64,000 nt of DNA from Floccularia luteovirens (lineage: Eukaryota > Basidiomycota > Agaricomycetes > Agaricales > Squamanitaceae), in assembly GCA_009739215.1 (NCBI GenBank), contig VSJF01000012.1, forward strand, positions 1,171,001 through 1,235,000, read 5' to 3'. The notes under the pieces are model-generated. The model did no database searches. It was not told the DNA's origin and saw nothing but the letters and a program-made list of their open reading frames with translations. Within the stretch, counting starts at the first letter, position 1; every line of letters begins with the position of its first letter. Below, in pieces: positions 48,199 to 59,999 of the stretch. A program made the position numbers and the translations under genes.

Positions 48199-50467
48199 AT
48201 GCAACAGGAACCGGTCGGAATTATCGGTGCAGGTGTCTCTGGCTTATTGTTGCGCATGTATTGCTCCAAGATGGCTTTTCGAACGTAACCATTATAACAT
48301 GTGATGAGTCCGTGGACGGTGTGTGGTGCAGAACTCGCGTATATCCTGGTCTTAAGATCAACAAGTGTGCAATATTGCGTAAACTACTATGAAATATAAT
48401 GGTCTTTCTTAGTGTTCACGGTGAATATCGATTTTCGCCCTTACAGATGCCCCCTCCGGGAAAATGGGATAAACCGGAGGACGTTTCACTGGACAGAACA
48501 TGTGCCAATATCTGGAGGCTTTTGAGGACAGATTTCTGAAGAATAAAGCAAAATTTGTTTTCAAAGTCGAAGTTTTGAACATTCAACGAACAGAGAATGG
48601 TGTATGGGAAGTTAAAATTCAGGATTTCAGCAAGTGGACCGAAATCTTCCGAGACTTTAGAGTTCAAACGAATTGTGCTGGCTACTGGAGTAAGTTTAGA
48701 TAATATTTATGTCCGGTGGGTAGACTTACACCGTTCACCCTTCAAGGCTGTAGTCAGCCCCAGATCGCTCCCGCTCTTTACGAACAGCAGCTGACAAGGC
48801 TAAATTGCCCGGTTTTACCCTACATTCATCGGAATTTGGCTCTCGAATTGATAACATACTTTCTATTGTAAAATTGGTGGACAACAATCACGCACCTGCT
48901 TCAGTGTTGGTCATTGGTGGTGGAAAATCTGCGCAAGAGTAAATATTCCTTAAAATACTGTGATTATGACCGACATCATTGCATTTGGGCAGCATTTGTG
49001 CGAAACTTGCCAATGAAGGTCGCAGAGTCAAAAACGTATTTGAAATTACCGATGCATTTCTAGCCACCCCTTTCCCCCTGCCAAATTTTATCAGGAAGAG
49101 TAGGCTAGTCGTTTATATTTACTTCCGTAAGCTTCTGGGACTAATCAGACAGATCAGATTTTTAAGCATACCATCACCATTTGTGCAGCTTAACACTAGA
49201 CTCGAGGGAGTGCAGAGATTGTTAACGAATGAATGAGGGAGACTGAATACGATTCTAGGAGATTCTTGCATCGAACAAGAATAGGAAGCTTAGTTACCCA
49301 TTTTATATGGAAACGGATTTCCTAGACGTCAGTAAGTAAACCATTTTACTGATGATACCCCATTAATTGCTCAAACATTTTGCTAGTTCAACACCTATGC
49401 CATTGCAAATGACTCACCGCTCCGCAAGACGCACTCCATATTCTGGGGGATACGTACTAATGACACCCGGATAGTTTTCACGCGCTGGTCAATGAGAAGC
49501 AGATAGAAATAGTAGTACCCGCCCGTGCATTAGGATTTTCAGAAGATGGTAAATTTGTAGTGCTAGACAATGGGGAGATGTTGGATGCTGACGTTGTGGT
49601 ACTTGCAACTGGATATAAATTCATCGTGGAACTCGATTTTTGATGGTGAGACACTCTAAACAAAATTTCCGTATTCTTGTTGACTAAATCATATGGACCT
49701 ATTTCGCTTTAATTAGAGATGACTGCGAAGGACATTGGTACTGATAGGCACCCACAAACGACCAAAACCCTCCGTGATACATGGAAGTATACATCAATGT
49801 CTAATCCTCCTATCGCACATCGGGATGATTACGAATGGGTCACTAGCATTCATCGAGGTATTGTGCCAGCCAAAAATATTGATCGGCGAGATTTCGCTAT
49901 TTGTGGTGCAATAGTGGGTTTTGCATATCAACTACAGAGACTACACTACAGGTCTCTGTCAATTTCAGTTTTCAGCAAACCTTGGCTACACAAGTGAGGT
50001 AGCAGCTCATTGGATATCGTCGTATTTCCTTGGGGATCACATGAGACTTCCTGCCACACCCAAGGATGCGATTATTGAGGCAGAAAAGAGATCCGCATGG
50101 ATGAAATTGCGTTTTCCAGAAGTTATATCATGGGTCCATGAAAGCTACAGCGGGGCACTGAACTTCTAGACGTATGCCTGCCCTTACTTTGTTACTTGTT
50201 GACTTGTTCTGATGACGTTGATTCTTTAGATGGCCTCAAGCTGCAGATGAATTATTGGAAGACATGTACCCTCCAAGCATGCGAAGTGGAGGCAGCTGGT
50301 TAACTTGGCCATTCAAGATAATTGATCTTAAAGAGATTACTACGCTTGGAGAGGAGCGAAGAGCGAGGAGAACGGGAGAGAGTGCCATAACTCGGGGAGG
50401 GAGTGAATTTTCGATTAGGGTATGCAGCTTGCAATTTGTTTCCATAATAAGCTTGGCAAGTAGCTAG
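48199..50467 (+). pseudogene. Decayed flavin-containing monooxygenase
   Basis: FMO-type enzymes use FAD and NADPH to oxygenate soft nucleophiles or ketones. Visible are the FAD fold GIIGAGVSGL at the start, then in other frames HVLLQDGFSNVTIITCDES, MPPPGKWDKPE, EFKRIVLATG, the NADPH fold SVLVIGGGKSAQ, LDADVVVLATGYK, and a long C-terminal part ending with LLEDMYPPSMRSGG. The frame changes at about 48248, 48475, 48628 and 48790 within segments that should be continuous, and stops interrupt 49230-49500. With at least four lesions in under 1 kb this is a pseudogene. No close intact copy lies in the window. Confidence 0.8.
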
Positions 50468-51453
50468 GATATCTGCGTACCTAACCAACCGTAAATTAAC
50501 CTTCAACAAACCATCTCCTGAGTTATACGTACCTCTTACCGCAAACTCGGCTTTTTCATACAAACTCTCCAATCTTCTACCGCTTGTTACGCAAGATGCA
50601 GCAGACTCGAGTACGACATTCGAATTCGGATAATCAAATCAACTTGGACAGCTCCACAGACCTTCTTTCGAACACGTGACCAAGGTAATTGTATTGGTTC
50701 TGATGTCGAGTTAGTTGTCGCTAACCGCAATTTTCAAACAACTCAGCTAACCGTTATATTGTATTTTAGTCCCACCCTCGACCGAGACCAGATGATACGC
50801 GACAAATTTATTGTAGCGGAAGTCAATTCGTTCTCGAATGCTTGCTCTGCAAGTCTGTAGTAAATCCGATCATGACAGTTTCATGTTCTGACACATTATG
50901 GATTGTTTACTTTGACTTTTGTCAAGTCAAATGGCAGATATTGCCATTTCCTTGACCCCGTATTGGCCGGCACGGAGCGGCATGGGAATGTCCATTCGTC
51001 ATTACCCTTTCACCATATGGCTAACCAGGACTTTGAAGGTCAGCTCTATTCGGAGTAAAATTATCGGTCTTAATGATTATTGTATTGGCTACGTTGTGCT
51101 CCCGCTTCATTCTGTGTCACGGAGTGATATTGACATTATGTGCCAGCAGCTAGCACGACGTGAAACAGTAAAATCCCGCCGTAGAGGTGGACAGGTAAGC
51201 CGGCTGAGATTGACTACGATATTTTTGGTGTCAGTTCGTGGAGTTGTTGACGCAAGTCCGCTCCGGCTTTGCATTCGAATTCAACTCTTTGCATAATGCT
51301 ATCCTGGGTATACTGAATGCATCGAAGCAGCTCTTCCGAGCCATTTTTACGCACACCCAAGATGATGTCTGAAGCCTTTAAAAACGTGAGTTGTTTTTCC
51401 TCTTTTCTTCACTTCTCGTCCCCCTTCCCACTAGTCTTCCTTAATCATCTACG
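50468..51453. other. Intergenic, no supported gene
   Basis: It includes the short cccaccctcgaccgag similarity to 46678 and a 125-codon frame (50919-51296) of unknown nature. The last part is the likely peroxidase promoter. Confidence 0.4.
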
Positions 51454-53330
51454 ATGCACACTAAATTTTCTTCTTTATTTGCATTGTTGTCAGTGCTCTC
51501 TAGCGTTCACAGTTATCACTGGCCTTCACCACAATACGATCAACTGGAAGCTCTGGTATATGAACGGACGACAGAAGAAGGAGGGAGGTCCCTCATCGGG
51601 CCATTGAACGGATGCATGGCCTATAAATGACACGACAAATGAAAATGCTGCAGGCAATTGGTTGCGGATGGCATTCCATGACATGGCAACTCACGACATC
51701 GATACTGGATTAGGAGGGATGGACGCTTCTGTGTATTTCGAATTTGGATACCGAGGAGTTTGTGAATTCGATATGTCTATTTCTACATACTGATTGATCA
51801 TTTTCAGAATTTTGGTAAAGGAATGCCTGATGCACAAGCAAATCTTGCACCCTTTACAACTAAATACATATCTAGTAAGTTCGTCGCACTATAAAAGCCA
51901 GAATCTTAACTCATTTGATGACCAGAGGCCGACGTCTTGGCTCTGAGCGTCGTGATGATCACCGCAGAGTGTAATGGTCCACTTATGCCATTCAAAGGAG
52001 GTAGAATCGACGTGTTCGAAGCTGCACCAGATACAGCACCGATCCCATTCGATACAATCGAAGTTCATATCGAGAAATTCCGACACGAAGGTCTAAATGT
52101 ATCCGAGATGATTGCCATAGTGGCCTGTGGGCATACCGTTGGGGGCGTACGCAACCCTGATTTCCCGACTATTGTTCCACCTGCACCAATCGACCCATAT
52201 GTGTATTTGTTCGACCCAACTACCGCTTTTGACAATCTTGTGTAAGTGTGTGGTGTCGTACTTTTGAAATTAGCTTAATAAATGAATGTATAGCGTTACA
52301 CAGTACCTCGACGGCACAACCAAGAACCCCTTGGTCGTGAACGACAATGTAACGGTCTCATCTGACCTGCGGGTCTTCTCAAGCGATGGTAATGTCACAA
52401 TGAAAGCGTAAGTATTGTTAAGTCTGTACATTCAATTTTTAACTTTTTCTCAGTCTCGCAGATCCCAAAGTATTTGAAGAGACCTGTGGAAATGTATTCA
52501 CAAAGATGATCAACACCGTAGCTAGCAACGTAACTCTCACGGATAACATCGAACTGCTTCCTTTCAAAGTTGCTGGTGTCCAGTTGTCAGTGAACGACAC
52601 GGGCTTAATGAACCTGAAAGCATCTCTCCGGGTATGTCCATATTTTGTAAGATGCCGATCATACCAACTCAGCAATGCACCTCAGCTTCTCACCGCTAAT
52701 CCCAAACGTAAAGTCACCATGTTGTGGTCGTCTAAAGATGGATCTTGTGCGGAGAAGGCCAATAAATGTTCTGCTCCTTTCACAAGCACAGTCGACACCA
52801 CTACAGGAATGACAAGACGCCGTGGTTTCTCACCACAAAAATACTTCTTCAATGCCCTAATTAGTGCGACCGCTTCAGTGTCAAAGTTTTGGTTTGAGGT
52901 CGATGAAGGAAATGGTCAGCGTCCGTTTAGCGTGAACAACGACGGAACTGGATACGAGATTACCCAAGACTTCATCTTATATGAACCTGCAAAGAGTACT
53001 ATCAATGGTGATGGAAGCTTTGATATCGTTGTTGCAGTACGTTTTTTTCTACTCCTTGTAACCTTAGAAGAATAACCAACCGGATCGTCTTAGGCGCGCA
53101 CAAACCCAGCGCCATCTCGAGTATATGCTACTGTCTATCAAACCATCGCTCAGTTTGCATCAACTACCACTGTTGACTTTGCATTGGACAGTTCCATTAC
53201 TCCCATTTCTGGCTACTCGTTCTACAAGGCCAACATACCTGGCCCACATTTCACTTTTGATTTATTCAGCGTAGTCGGAAATTCAACATATTATGAAGAT
53301 GCGAGAGATACATTCTTCATCCCTGCTTAG
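51454..53330 (+). CDS. Secreted heme peroxidase (class II-like), about 539 aa
   Basis: A peroxidase-superfamily (plant/fungal type) enzyme that would use H2O2 to oxidise extracellular substrates. Exons: 51454-51757, 51808-51874, 51926-52241, 52294-52407, 52454-53036, 53094-53330. The start gives a signal peptide (MHTKFSSLFALLSVLSSVHS) ahead of YHWPSPQYDQLEAL. The distal heme site NWLRMAFHDMATHD (Arg and His) and the proximal His in ACGHTVGGV are both present; GGMDASVYFE and GGRIDVFEAAPD are family blocks. The C-terminal half is an extra domain of about 250 residues, longer than classical lignin-type peroxidases, with GTTKNPLVVNDNVTVSSDLR. The frame slips by one base near 51627 (AYK then TTNENAAGNW). 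No splice choice I tried repairs it, so it is either a base error or a recent lesion. Confidence 0.82.
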
Positions 53331-53716
53331 AACCTCTACCAACATCCATTAGAATAGAAACTCTTGCTATGCATACATTTGTTATGTTACGACGATAGTT
53401 TGTTTAATGTATTAATCGGATGAAAATTTTCTTTTGCTCTTTCTAGTAAACCACTGTTTGGATCAATAATCCAAATATCTAATAATGCTGGGACTGCTTG
53501 TAGCCTCGCTTGTATTGATCCGTATGTGGCCTCACGAAATTGACTTCATTACAAGCATCAGCAAAAAGGTCGAAAGCTTACCTGACCTTGACTGGTAGGT
53601 TAAGGTTAGAAAGGCACACATCCAAACAAATGCAAGACCCTCGCAATAATATAGGTAAGGTTAGGGTAAGATTTTATTCTATATCATTATGTAAATGCAT
53701 CACAATGCAAAGAAAT
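53331..53716. other. Intergenic at gene-repeat boundary
   Basis: No gene seen. The stretch marks the return to repeat DNA after the peroxidase gene. Confidence 0.4.
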
Positions 53717-54367
53717 TGTTATGATGTGCCCTGTATCACACAGTGAAGGGGACTGTTCTTACCTTTGGGCTTACTTTGACTTGGACCTTATGTCCTTTGT
53801 TGAATTACATTCATAGTTGTTAGTACTAAGTCTCTAAGTAGCTCTACTTATATACATAATTGGTGTTTGTACACCTTTGTATAATGGTGTAGAGTTTCAT
53901 ACAAGAAACTTAATAGTAAACATGCTAGCTCAGTGTTTGCATGGTCAAACGACTGTAATATTATTTACCTTAATAGTAAACATGCTAGCTACTTTACTAT
54001 TAGTATAAATTGTAAGGAAAGTAAAGAACGTTCTCACCTCAGTGTTTGTGTGGTCAAACGACTGAGATGTTTGGAAAATATCAAGATGTTTAAATATTTA
54101 AAGAGCAGAGAGGCTATACCTTTTTGAGGTAGCATAAAAAGAGAAAACAAACGAATCTACTTTTAAGTGATCAAAGGAGGACATGGAAAAGGAATGGTAT
54201 GATTATTGACACAGGTGTTAATAAAAGGAATGGTATGATAAGATGAAGGTGCGTTATGTCCGATGAATTTGGGTGCGCATTTGGACTTGCGCGCGCTTGT
54301 TATTTCAACAAATGGTTCATGTGCATGTACACTAACATATCATGTGACTACATATAGAACCCATTAC
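53717..54367 (+). repeat. Diverged LTR family B-like sequence
   Basis: It starts TGTTATGATG and follows the family B order (tatcacacagtga, cttacctttgggcttactttgac, ttatatacata), but is much diverged and its 3' end is unclear. It includes two internal direct repeats: cttaatagtaaacatgctagct (53908 and 53970) and gtgtttg-tggtcaaacgactg (53933 and 54041). Confidence 0.5.
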
Positions 54368-54373
54368 TGTTAT

Positions 54374-54795
54374 TGTTGCAACAGCAACTCCACGTGATCG
54401 ATTTAGTAGTCATGTGATTAGTCATGTGCTTGTCAGTCATGTGTTGTAGACCTGATAAGATAAGATAAGGTCACACTAGTATAATGACTAAGATGTAATG
54501 ACACACATGGTCTAGAGCATTCTAGAGCTTACTGTGGACATGCATATAACTCATGTTATGGAATATGTATGACTCATGTCCTACCCAGAGTAGACACAAG
54601 ATGTTTCATGTATACACTGGTAACTACATTAGGTATTACACAGCCATGACTATAATGTATATATACAGAGTAGTAACATCAATATACTTTGTCCAATTAA
54701 CTTGGTAGTAGTCAGTAGTATAGCCCTCTAAGCATAGTAAGAATCCCCAGGTAAGATAGTTCTCTATCACTATGTGTGACAGGCACTGCTCAACA
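54374..54795 (-). mobile_element. Solo LTR family B with perfect TSD GTTAT
   Basis: A 422-bp unit with ends TGTTGCAACAG and GCTCAACA, reverse orientation. Both flanks read GTTAT (54369-54373 and 54796-54800). The target is the first bases of a family A LTR: TGTTAT before, GTTATGTGGGTTTGGGG after, so it landed at about position 6 of that LTR. Confidence 0.88.
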
Positions 54796-54800
54796 GTTAT

Positions 54801-55169
54801 GTGGGTTTGGGGGTTTGTCGTCATCATGTGGTCTTGTCATAATGCTAGTCAGATTTCCCTAGCATAGCAAAGGAAGATACTAATGCATGAGTATTTAACT
54901 GCCACTCATTGGGGCCTTGCTGATGTTACCATTAGGGGTTATTATCATCATTTGCTAGTCTCATCATAAGGGTATCTGGGTTAGGGAATAGGTTGTTGCT
55001 AGTTGGATTTCTCTAGTGTGGTAATGGAAGATACCTTTACACAGGTATTTAACTGCCACCTGTCAGGGCCTCACTGAGGTCAGTTACAGCAGATAAATAG
55101 CCAGGTGTTTTAGGCTGTACAGTGTCATCTATGCCATTATTTACAACTTGCTTGCCATTCTAGACAAGA
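54801..55169 (+). mobile_element. Two stacked 5' parts of LTR family A
   Basis: The first part (54801-54923) continues the family A copy split by the family B solo LTR. The second starts TGTTACCATTAGGGG at 54924 and runs to about 55169, where a TIR-element fragment begins. Both keep the gtcagatttccctagc and ggggcctt motifs of the family. Confidence 0.7.
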
Positions 55170-55327
55170 GACATCAGCAAATCCTGTTTTTGGTCTGACT
55201 TGAGCCATAGAGCTATAGTGATCCATAGCAACTCATAGCATCCCATAGATTTTGGCCATTTTCCATAGTAACCCATAGTAACCCATAGTGACTCATAGAT
55301 TTTGGCCATTTTCCATAGTGACCCATA
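55170..55327. mobile_element. Fragment of the CATCAGC TIR element
   Basis: It begins acatcagcaaatcctg, the TIR, then ggtctgacttgagccatag and inverted CTATGG-type units (ccatagtaacccatagtgac). It is one end of the element seen complete at 5571-7036, cut off by the next LTR. Confidence 0.75.
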
Positions 55328-55614
55328 TGTTACTATTAGGGGTTTGCGTTGTTGTTTATCTGTCTTGTCATTTGGCCATCTGGATTAGGGAGTAGTTGAA
55401 TGCTTGTCAGATTTCCCAAGCATAGTAAAGGGAGATACCTTTACACAGGTTTTTAACTGCCACCTGTTGGAGCCTCATGGAGGTCAGTTACCATGGAAAA
55501 CTAGTCAGGCGTTTCAGACTAGACAGTGTTGCCCATGCCATTATATACAACGATCCTGCTGTCCTAGACAGGAAAGAGAGAGTCACTTAGTTGTCACTAA
55601 GGTAATAGAGTAAT
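55328..55614 (+). mobile_element. 5' part of an LTR family A copy
   Basis: It starts TGTTACTATTAGGGG and matches the family up to agagtaat, where another family A LTR begins. Confidence 0.75.
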
Positions 55615-56221
55615 TGTTACCATTTAGAGTTTATGCGTCATTGTTTACTTGTCTCGTTGTTGGGGGTGTCCGGGTTAGGGTACGATTGGTTGTTGCCAGT
55701 CAGATTTCCCTGGTGTGATAGTAGGTTATGCTACTATACAGGTTATAAACCACCTGTCAGGGTCTCTCTGAGGTTAGTTATAGAGGAGGGAACAGCTAGG
55801 CATTTTAGGCTGTATGGTGTTGTCCATGCTGCTATATACAATGATCCTGCCATCCTAGACAAGAGAGGAAGAGTCACTTAGATTGTTATGGAGGTAACAG
55901 AGTAATTGCCTATATTAGAGGATACTCAAAACTAAGGTCAAGCTGAGGCTTGTCTGTAGTTTTGTGCTACTTAAATACAAGTATGCTACTTCTAATAAAA
56001 ACCTATTGCATGCTTGCTAAGTAAGCTATGAGTAAACGTAGAGTCATACAAAAGTATCTACTAGTCGTTTAGAAGCCTATACAAGTCACTATGAGTTAAA
56101 AGAACCAAAACACAAGTCATATACAAAACGTGTATAGGAAAGTAATAAATGAGGCAGGAATGTGTTATGTGCATGGCTTAAAGTCCAGGGATATACATGG
56201 AGTCTGGATAAGGTCATAACA
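55615..56221 (+). mobile_element. Full-length LTR family A copy (607 bp)
   Basis: Ends TGTTACCATTTAG and GGATAAGGTCATAACA. It follows directly after a partial copy of the same LTR. Flanking 5-mers differ (gtaat and ctttt), so no target duplication remains. Confidence 0.8.
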
Positions 56222-56382
56222 CTTTTCTCTTCAGATTTCCTGTCCAGGTGAGTAGATAGAATATGTATACTTTACAATATAATAACTTCAGATTTCCTGT
56301 CCAGTTTGATATACTTTCTGTTTCACAGCCTGCTTGCAACACTTCAAAACACACATTGCACAAACTGCCCAATTGCCCTTAT
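56221..56382. repeat. 162-bp direct repeat, copy 1 (CpG-poor)
   Basis: Near-identical to 56715-56876 (cttttctcttcagatttcctg...). Every CpG of the other copy is TG, CA or TA here. Confidence 0.8.
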
Positions 56383-56714
56383 AGTTCTCAACTCCAGAGC
56401 ACTCTAGTAGCACTCTATAGTACTCCATAGCAGTCTTATAGCACTCCATAGCATGCTATAGCACTATGGAGTACTCCATAGTGCTACTATAGTACTATAA
56501 GGGAAACCCCAAGTTCAACCTTTTGAACCCTTCGAAACCACTCAGCAATACCTTGACACCACTTCCCACTATCCTCAACATGCTTACTATCAGAGAGTTA
56601 TATATTTAGATACAGTTACTAAGGTTGCCACCTATCTAAGATGGTAACCTTCCTTTGATACCTCTTCTATTTTTATCCACATATATAGCAACACCCCTGG
56701 ACAGAAATCTTTAG
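56383..56714. other. Spacer with CTATAG/CTCCATAG palindromes
   Basis: Palindromic agcactatggagtactccatagtgct-type units at about 56395-56510, like those at the left end of the TIR element, then AT-rich sequence without a gene. Confidence 0.5.
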
Positions 56715-56876
56715 ACTTTTCTCTTCAGATTTCCTGTCCAGGTGAGTAGATAGAATATGTATACTTTACAATATAATAACTTCGGATTTCCTGTCCAGTT
56801 CGACGCACTTCCTATTTCGCAGCCTGTTGCGACACTTCGAAACACACACTGCGCGAACTGTCCAGTTGCCCTTACA
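56715..56876. repeat. 162-bp direct repeat, copy 2 (CpG-rich)
   Basis: Second copy of the 56221-56382 repeat, keeping eight CpG sites in its second half. Confidence 0.8.
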
Positions 56877-57024
56877 AGTACTACATAGATGCATATACAT
56901 CTATAGGAGCACTCCATAGTCCTGCTATAGCACTCTATAGATGCATATATAATCAATCTCAGATACTCATTGAAAATTACTAAAAAGAGATGACTATTAA
57001 TATATATGTGATGACAGTAGATAG

Positions 57025-58911
57025 TACATCAGCAAATCCCAGGTCTGCTATGGCTTGCTATGGAGTGCTCCATAGCACCATAGCAGCTGTAGCAGCTATA
57101 GCATGGGGTTATAAGCTGCAGAGTGCTTTATAGCACCCCATAGATAGGCTGTAGCAGTGTTATAGCACTTCATAGATAGACTGTAGTATGCTGTAGCAGT
57201 GTTGTAGCACTCCATAGATGGATTATGTAAGCAATCTATGATTGATATATGCTATGCAATACTATGGAGCTACTACAGAGCACTATGGAGCACTATGGAG
57301 TGCTCCATAGCAAGCTATAGCAAGCCATAGATAATATTTTTTATTTGTATTTGTATTTGTATTTATTTATTTTATTTGTTTATTCATATTTATATATATT
57401 TATAATTATATTAATTATATAATATAACACTATATGTCACTACACAAAGATAAAAAAAACATATAAAAAACATATAAAAATATAATAAAAACATATATAA
57501 AAACATAAAAAAACATGACAAAAAACATATAAAAACATAGAAAAAACATTAAAAAAACATAGTAAAACATCGAAATAAAACATAGAAAAACATAAGAAAA
57601 ACATAAGAAAACATAAGAAAATATAAGAAAAACATAGGAAAGAGAAAAACTCGGACACATAACAGAAAAGAAAAGAAAAAACATACCAGCATTTGTACAA
57701 TCCCTTCTATCACTACCAAACTCTGACAACTATGAAAATAAGAGAAGATGATAGTTGAAGAAGAAGATGGAAGAGAAGCAAAAAGAAAATTTAAGTTTGA
57801 AGTATCCAGAGTAATTTTCCCACAGTCATATGACTCTGCTGTTGACAAAGATTGGACTCATACTTTTTTTTCTAAGTCCAATGCAAGTCCGACATTTTGC
57901 TTATGTAATCCAGAAAGCGGAATAATGTAGAATTAGTAATTGATCACTGTAAACTTTGTAGAATAGCACGAGATTTTGCAGAATAAAAACATATAAAATT
58001 ATAGACATAAAAAGATGTGCTTATTCGCTTTCATACGCGTCAAAGAGTAGCCAAAATAGTCCAGAAGTCAGTGAGATATGATAAAAACATTATGGGTATG
58101 TTTTCTTATGATGTTTTCATGATATCTCACTCAAATCTGGACTGTTTTGGCTGTTCTTTAACGCGTTTAAAAGCGAATAAGCACACCTTTCTATGTCTAT
58201 AATTTTATATGTCTTTATTTCGCAAAATCTCGTGCTATTCTACAAAGTTTACAAGTTAATCAAAAACTCATCATACTACATACTACAGGCCACTATAGAC
58301 TACTACGGAAATTAGCCTAATATCTATGGAATACTACAGCTACTATGGCCAACTATAGAATATATCAAAATCTATGAGTTACTACAAGCTACTACAAACT
58401 ACTATGCAAATTAGCCTAATATCTATGAAATACTACAGACTGCTATGGCTACTACAGAAAATCCAAAAATCTATGAGTTACTACAGATCACTATGAGCTG
58501 CTATGGAAATTAGCCTGACATTTATGGATTACTACAGACTGCTATGGCCAACTATAAAAAAGGGCAAAATGCTACAGATCACTACAGATTACTATGGGTC
58601 ACTATGGGTCACTATGGAAAATGGCTGATATCTATGGATTACTATAGGTTACTATAGACTACTACATGTTGCTATAGTGCTATGGCTTATTGTGACTACA
58701 CTCACATCACGTCACATTTAGTCATGACAAACTATAACTTAACAGTACAAGTTATACAATCCAATACTACACATACATGTTATTATCATTATACTAATAT
58801 CTTCCTCTCATTAATAAACACATTCATTAATACTGTCCCACTCTCTTTTATCATACTTTCTATATGGCTTGCTATGGATTTTGTCAGACCAAAACAGAGT
58901 TTGCTAATGTA
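57025..58911. mobile_element. Second TIR element, with nested hairpin
   Basis: It starts TACATCAGCAAATCCC at 57025 and ends tttgctaatgta at 58911, a slightly decayed TIR. The internal order matches the 5571-7036 element: CTATGGAGTGCTCCATAG palindromes (57040-57320), A-rich acatataaaa tract (57450-57690), short unique part, and actatgg-type block (58270-58680). It is about 420 bp longer, most of which is the hairpin at 57949-58252. No transposase frame is present. Confidence 0.65.
57949..58252. mobile_element. 304-bp hairpin (foldback) element
   Basis: Two arms of about 142 bp (57949-58090 and 58111-58252) are inverted copies of each other, with roughly 85-90% identity by eye, around a 20-bp spacer. 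Ends are GTAAACTTTGTAG and CTACAAAGTTTAC. It is absent from the related element at 5571-7036, so it looks like a MITE-like insertion. Confidence 0.85.
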
Positions 58912-59192
58912 TGTAGGTAGATAGTTAAATGGTTAGTCAAGTATGATACAAAATCCCATGTCTGCTATTATAACCTTATTCAGACTCTGCGTATATCCCT
59001 GGACTTTAGGCTGCATGCATAATGTGTTCCCACCTCATTTATTACTTTCCCATACATGTTTTGTATATGACTCATGTTTTGATTCTTTTAACTTGTAGTG
59101 ACTTGTATAGGCTTCTAAATGACTAGTAGATACTTCTGTATGACTCTGTGTTTACTCATAGCTTACTTAGCAAGCACACAATAGGTTATTAT
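58912..59192 (-). mobile_element. Partial LTR family A copy
   Basis: From about 58967 (ttataaccttattcag, then tccctggactttagg) to 59192 it follows the family A 3' half in reverse orientation, cut by the next LTR. Confidence 0.65.
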
Positions 59193-59781
59193 TGTTATGA
59201 CCTTATCTGGATATGTGCCATCTTCCTGGACTTTAGAACACATGCACAATGCGTTTCCACCTCGTTTACTTGTTTCCCATACACGTTTTGTATCTAACTT
59301 GCACCTTGCTTCTATTAACTCATAGTGACTAGTATATGCTTCTAAATGACTGGTAGATACTTCAGTATGACTCCGCGTTGACTTGTAGCTTACTGAGCAA
59401 GCACGCAATAGTTATTATTAGAAGTAGTATACTTGTATTTAAGTTAAACAAGCCTCAGCTTGATCTTAGTTTCAAGTATACTCTAATATAGGCAATTACT
59501 CTGTTACCTCCATAACAACTAAGTGACTCTCCCTCCCCTGTCTAGGACAGTAGGATCATTGTATATAATGGCATGGGCAACACCATACATGCTGAAAGGC
59601 CAGTGTGTTTATCCTCTGTAACTGACCTCAGAGAGGCCCCGACAAGTGGCAGTTAAAAACTCATGTAGTGGTATCTTCCATTATTATGCTTGGGAAATCT
59701 GACAAGCAATCAACTATTCCCTAACCCAGATGGCCAAATGACGAGATAGACAAATGATGATGCAAACCCCTAACAGTAACA
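59193..59781 (-). mobile_element. Full-length LTR family A copy (589 bp)
   Basis: Ends TGTTATGACCTTATCTGG and CCCTAACAGTAACA in reverse orientation. Flanks (attat and attgc) agree only partly. Confidence 0.8.
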
Positions 59782-59845
59782 ATTGCTGAGTGGTTTCGAA
59801 GAGTTTGAAGGTTTAAACTTGGGGTTCCCCTTATATTGTGCTTAT

Positions 59846-59985
59846 TGTTATGACCTTATTTGGATACATGCTATCTTCCTGGACTTTAGAATATATGCGC
59901 AATGCATTTCTGCCTCATTTATTACTTTCTCATACACATTTTGTATATGACTTGCATTTTAGCTCTTTTAACTCATAATGACTTG
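59846..59985 (-). mobile_element. LTR family A end fragment
   Basis: About 140 bp from TGTTATGACCTTATTTGG onward, then homology stops. CpG positions of the family read TG or CA (gatacatgctatcttcc). Confidence 0.7.
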
Positions 59986-59999
59986 TGTTAACATCACTG

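Noticed and set aside
53585..53680. Telomere-like ggttagggt
   Set aside because: Only one TTAGGG within a degenerate taaggttag context; far below an interstitial telomere array.
57020..58925. Target duplication gtagatag around the second TIR element
   Set aside because: The right-hand copy lies about five bases away from the TIR end, so it may be chance.
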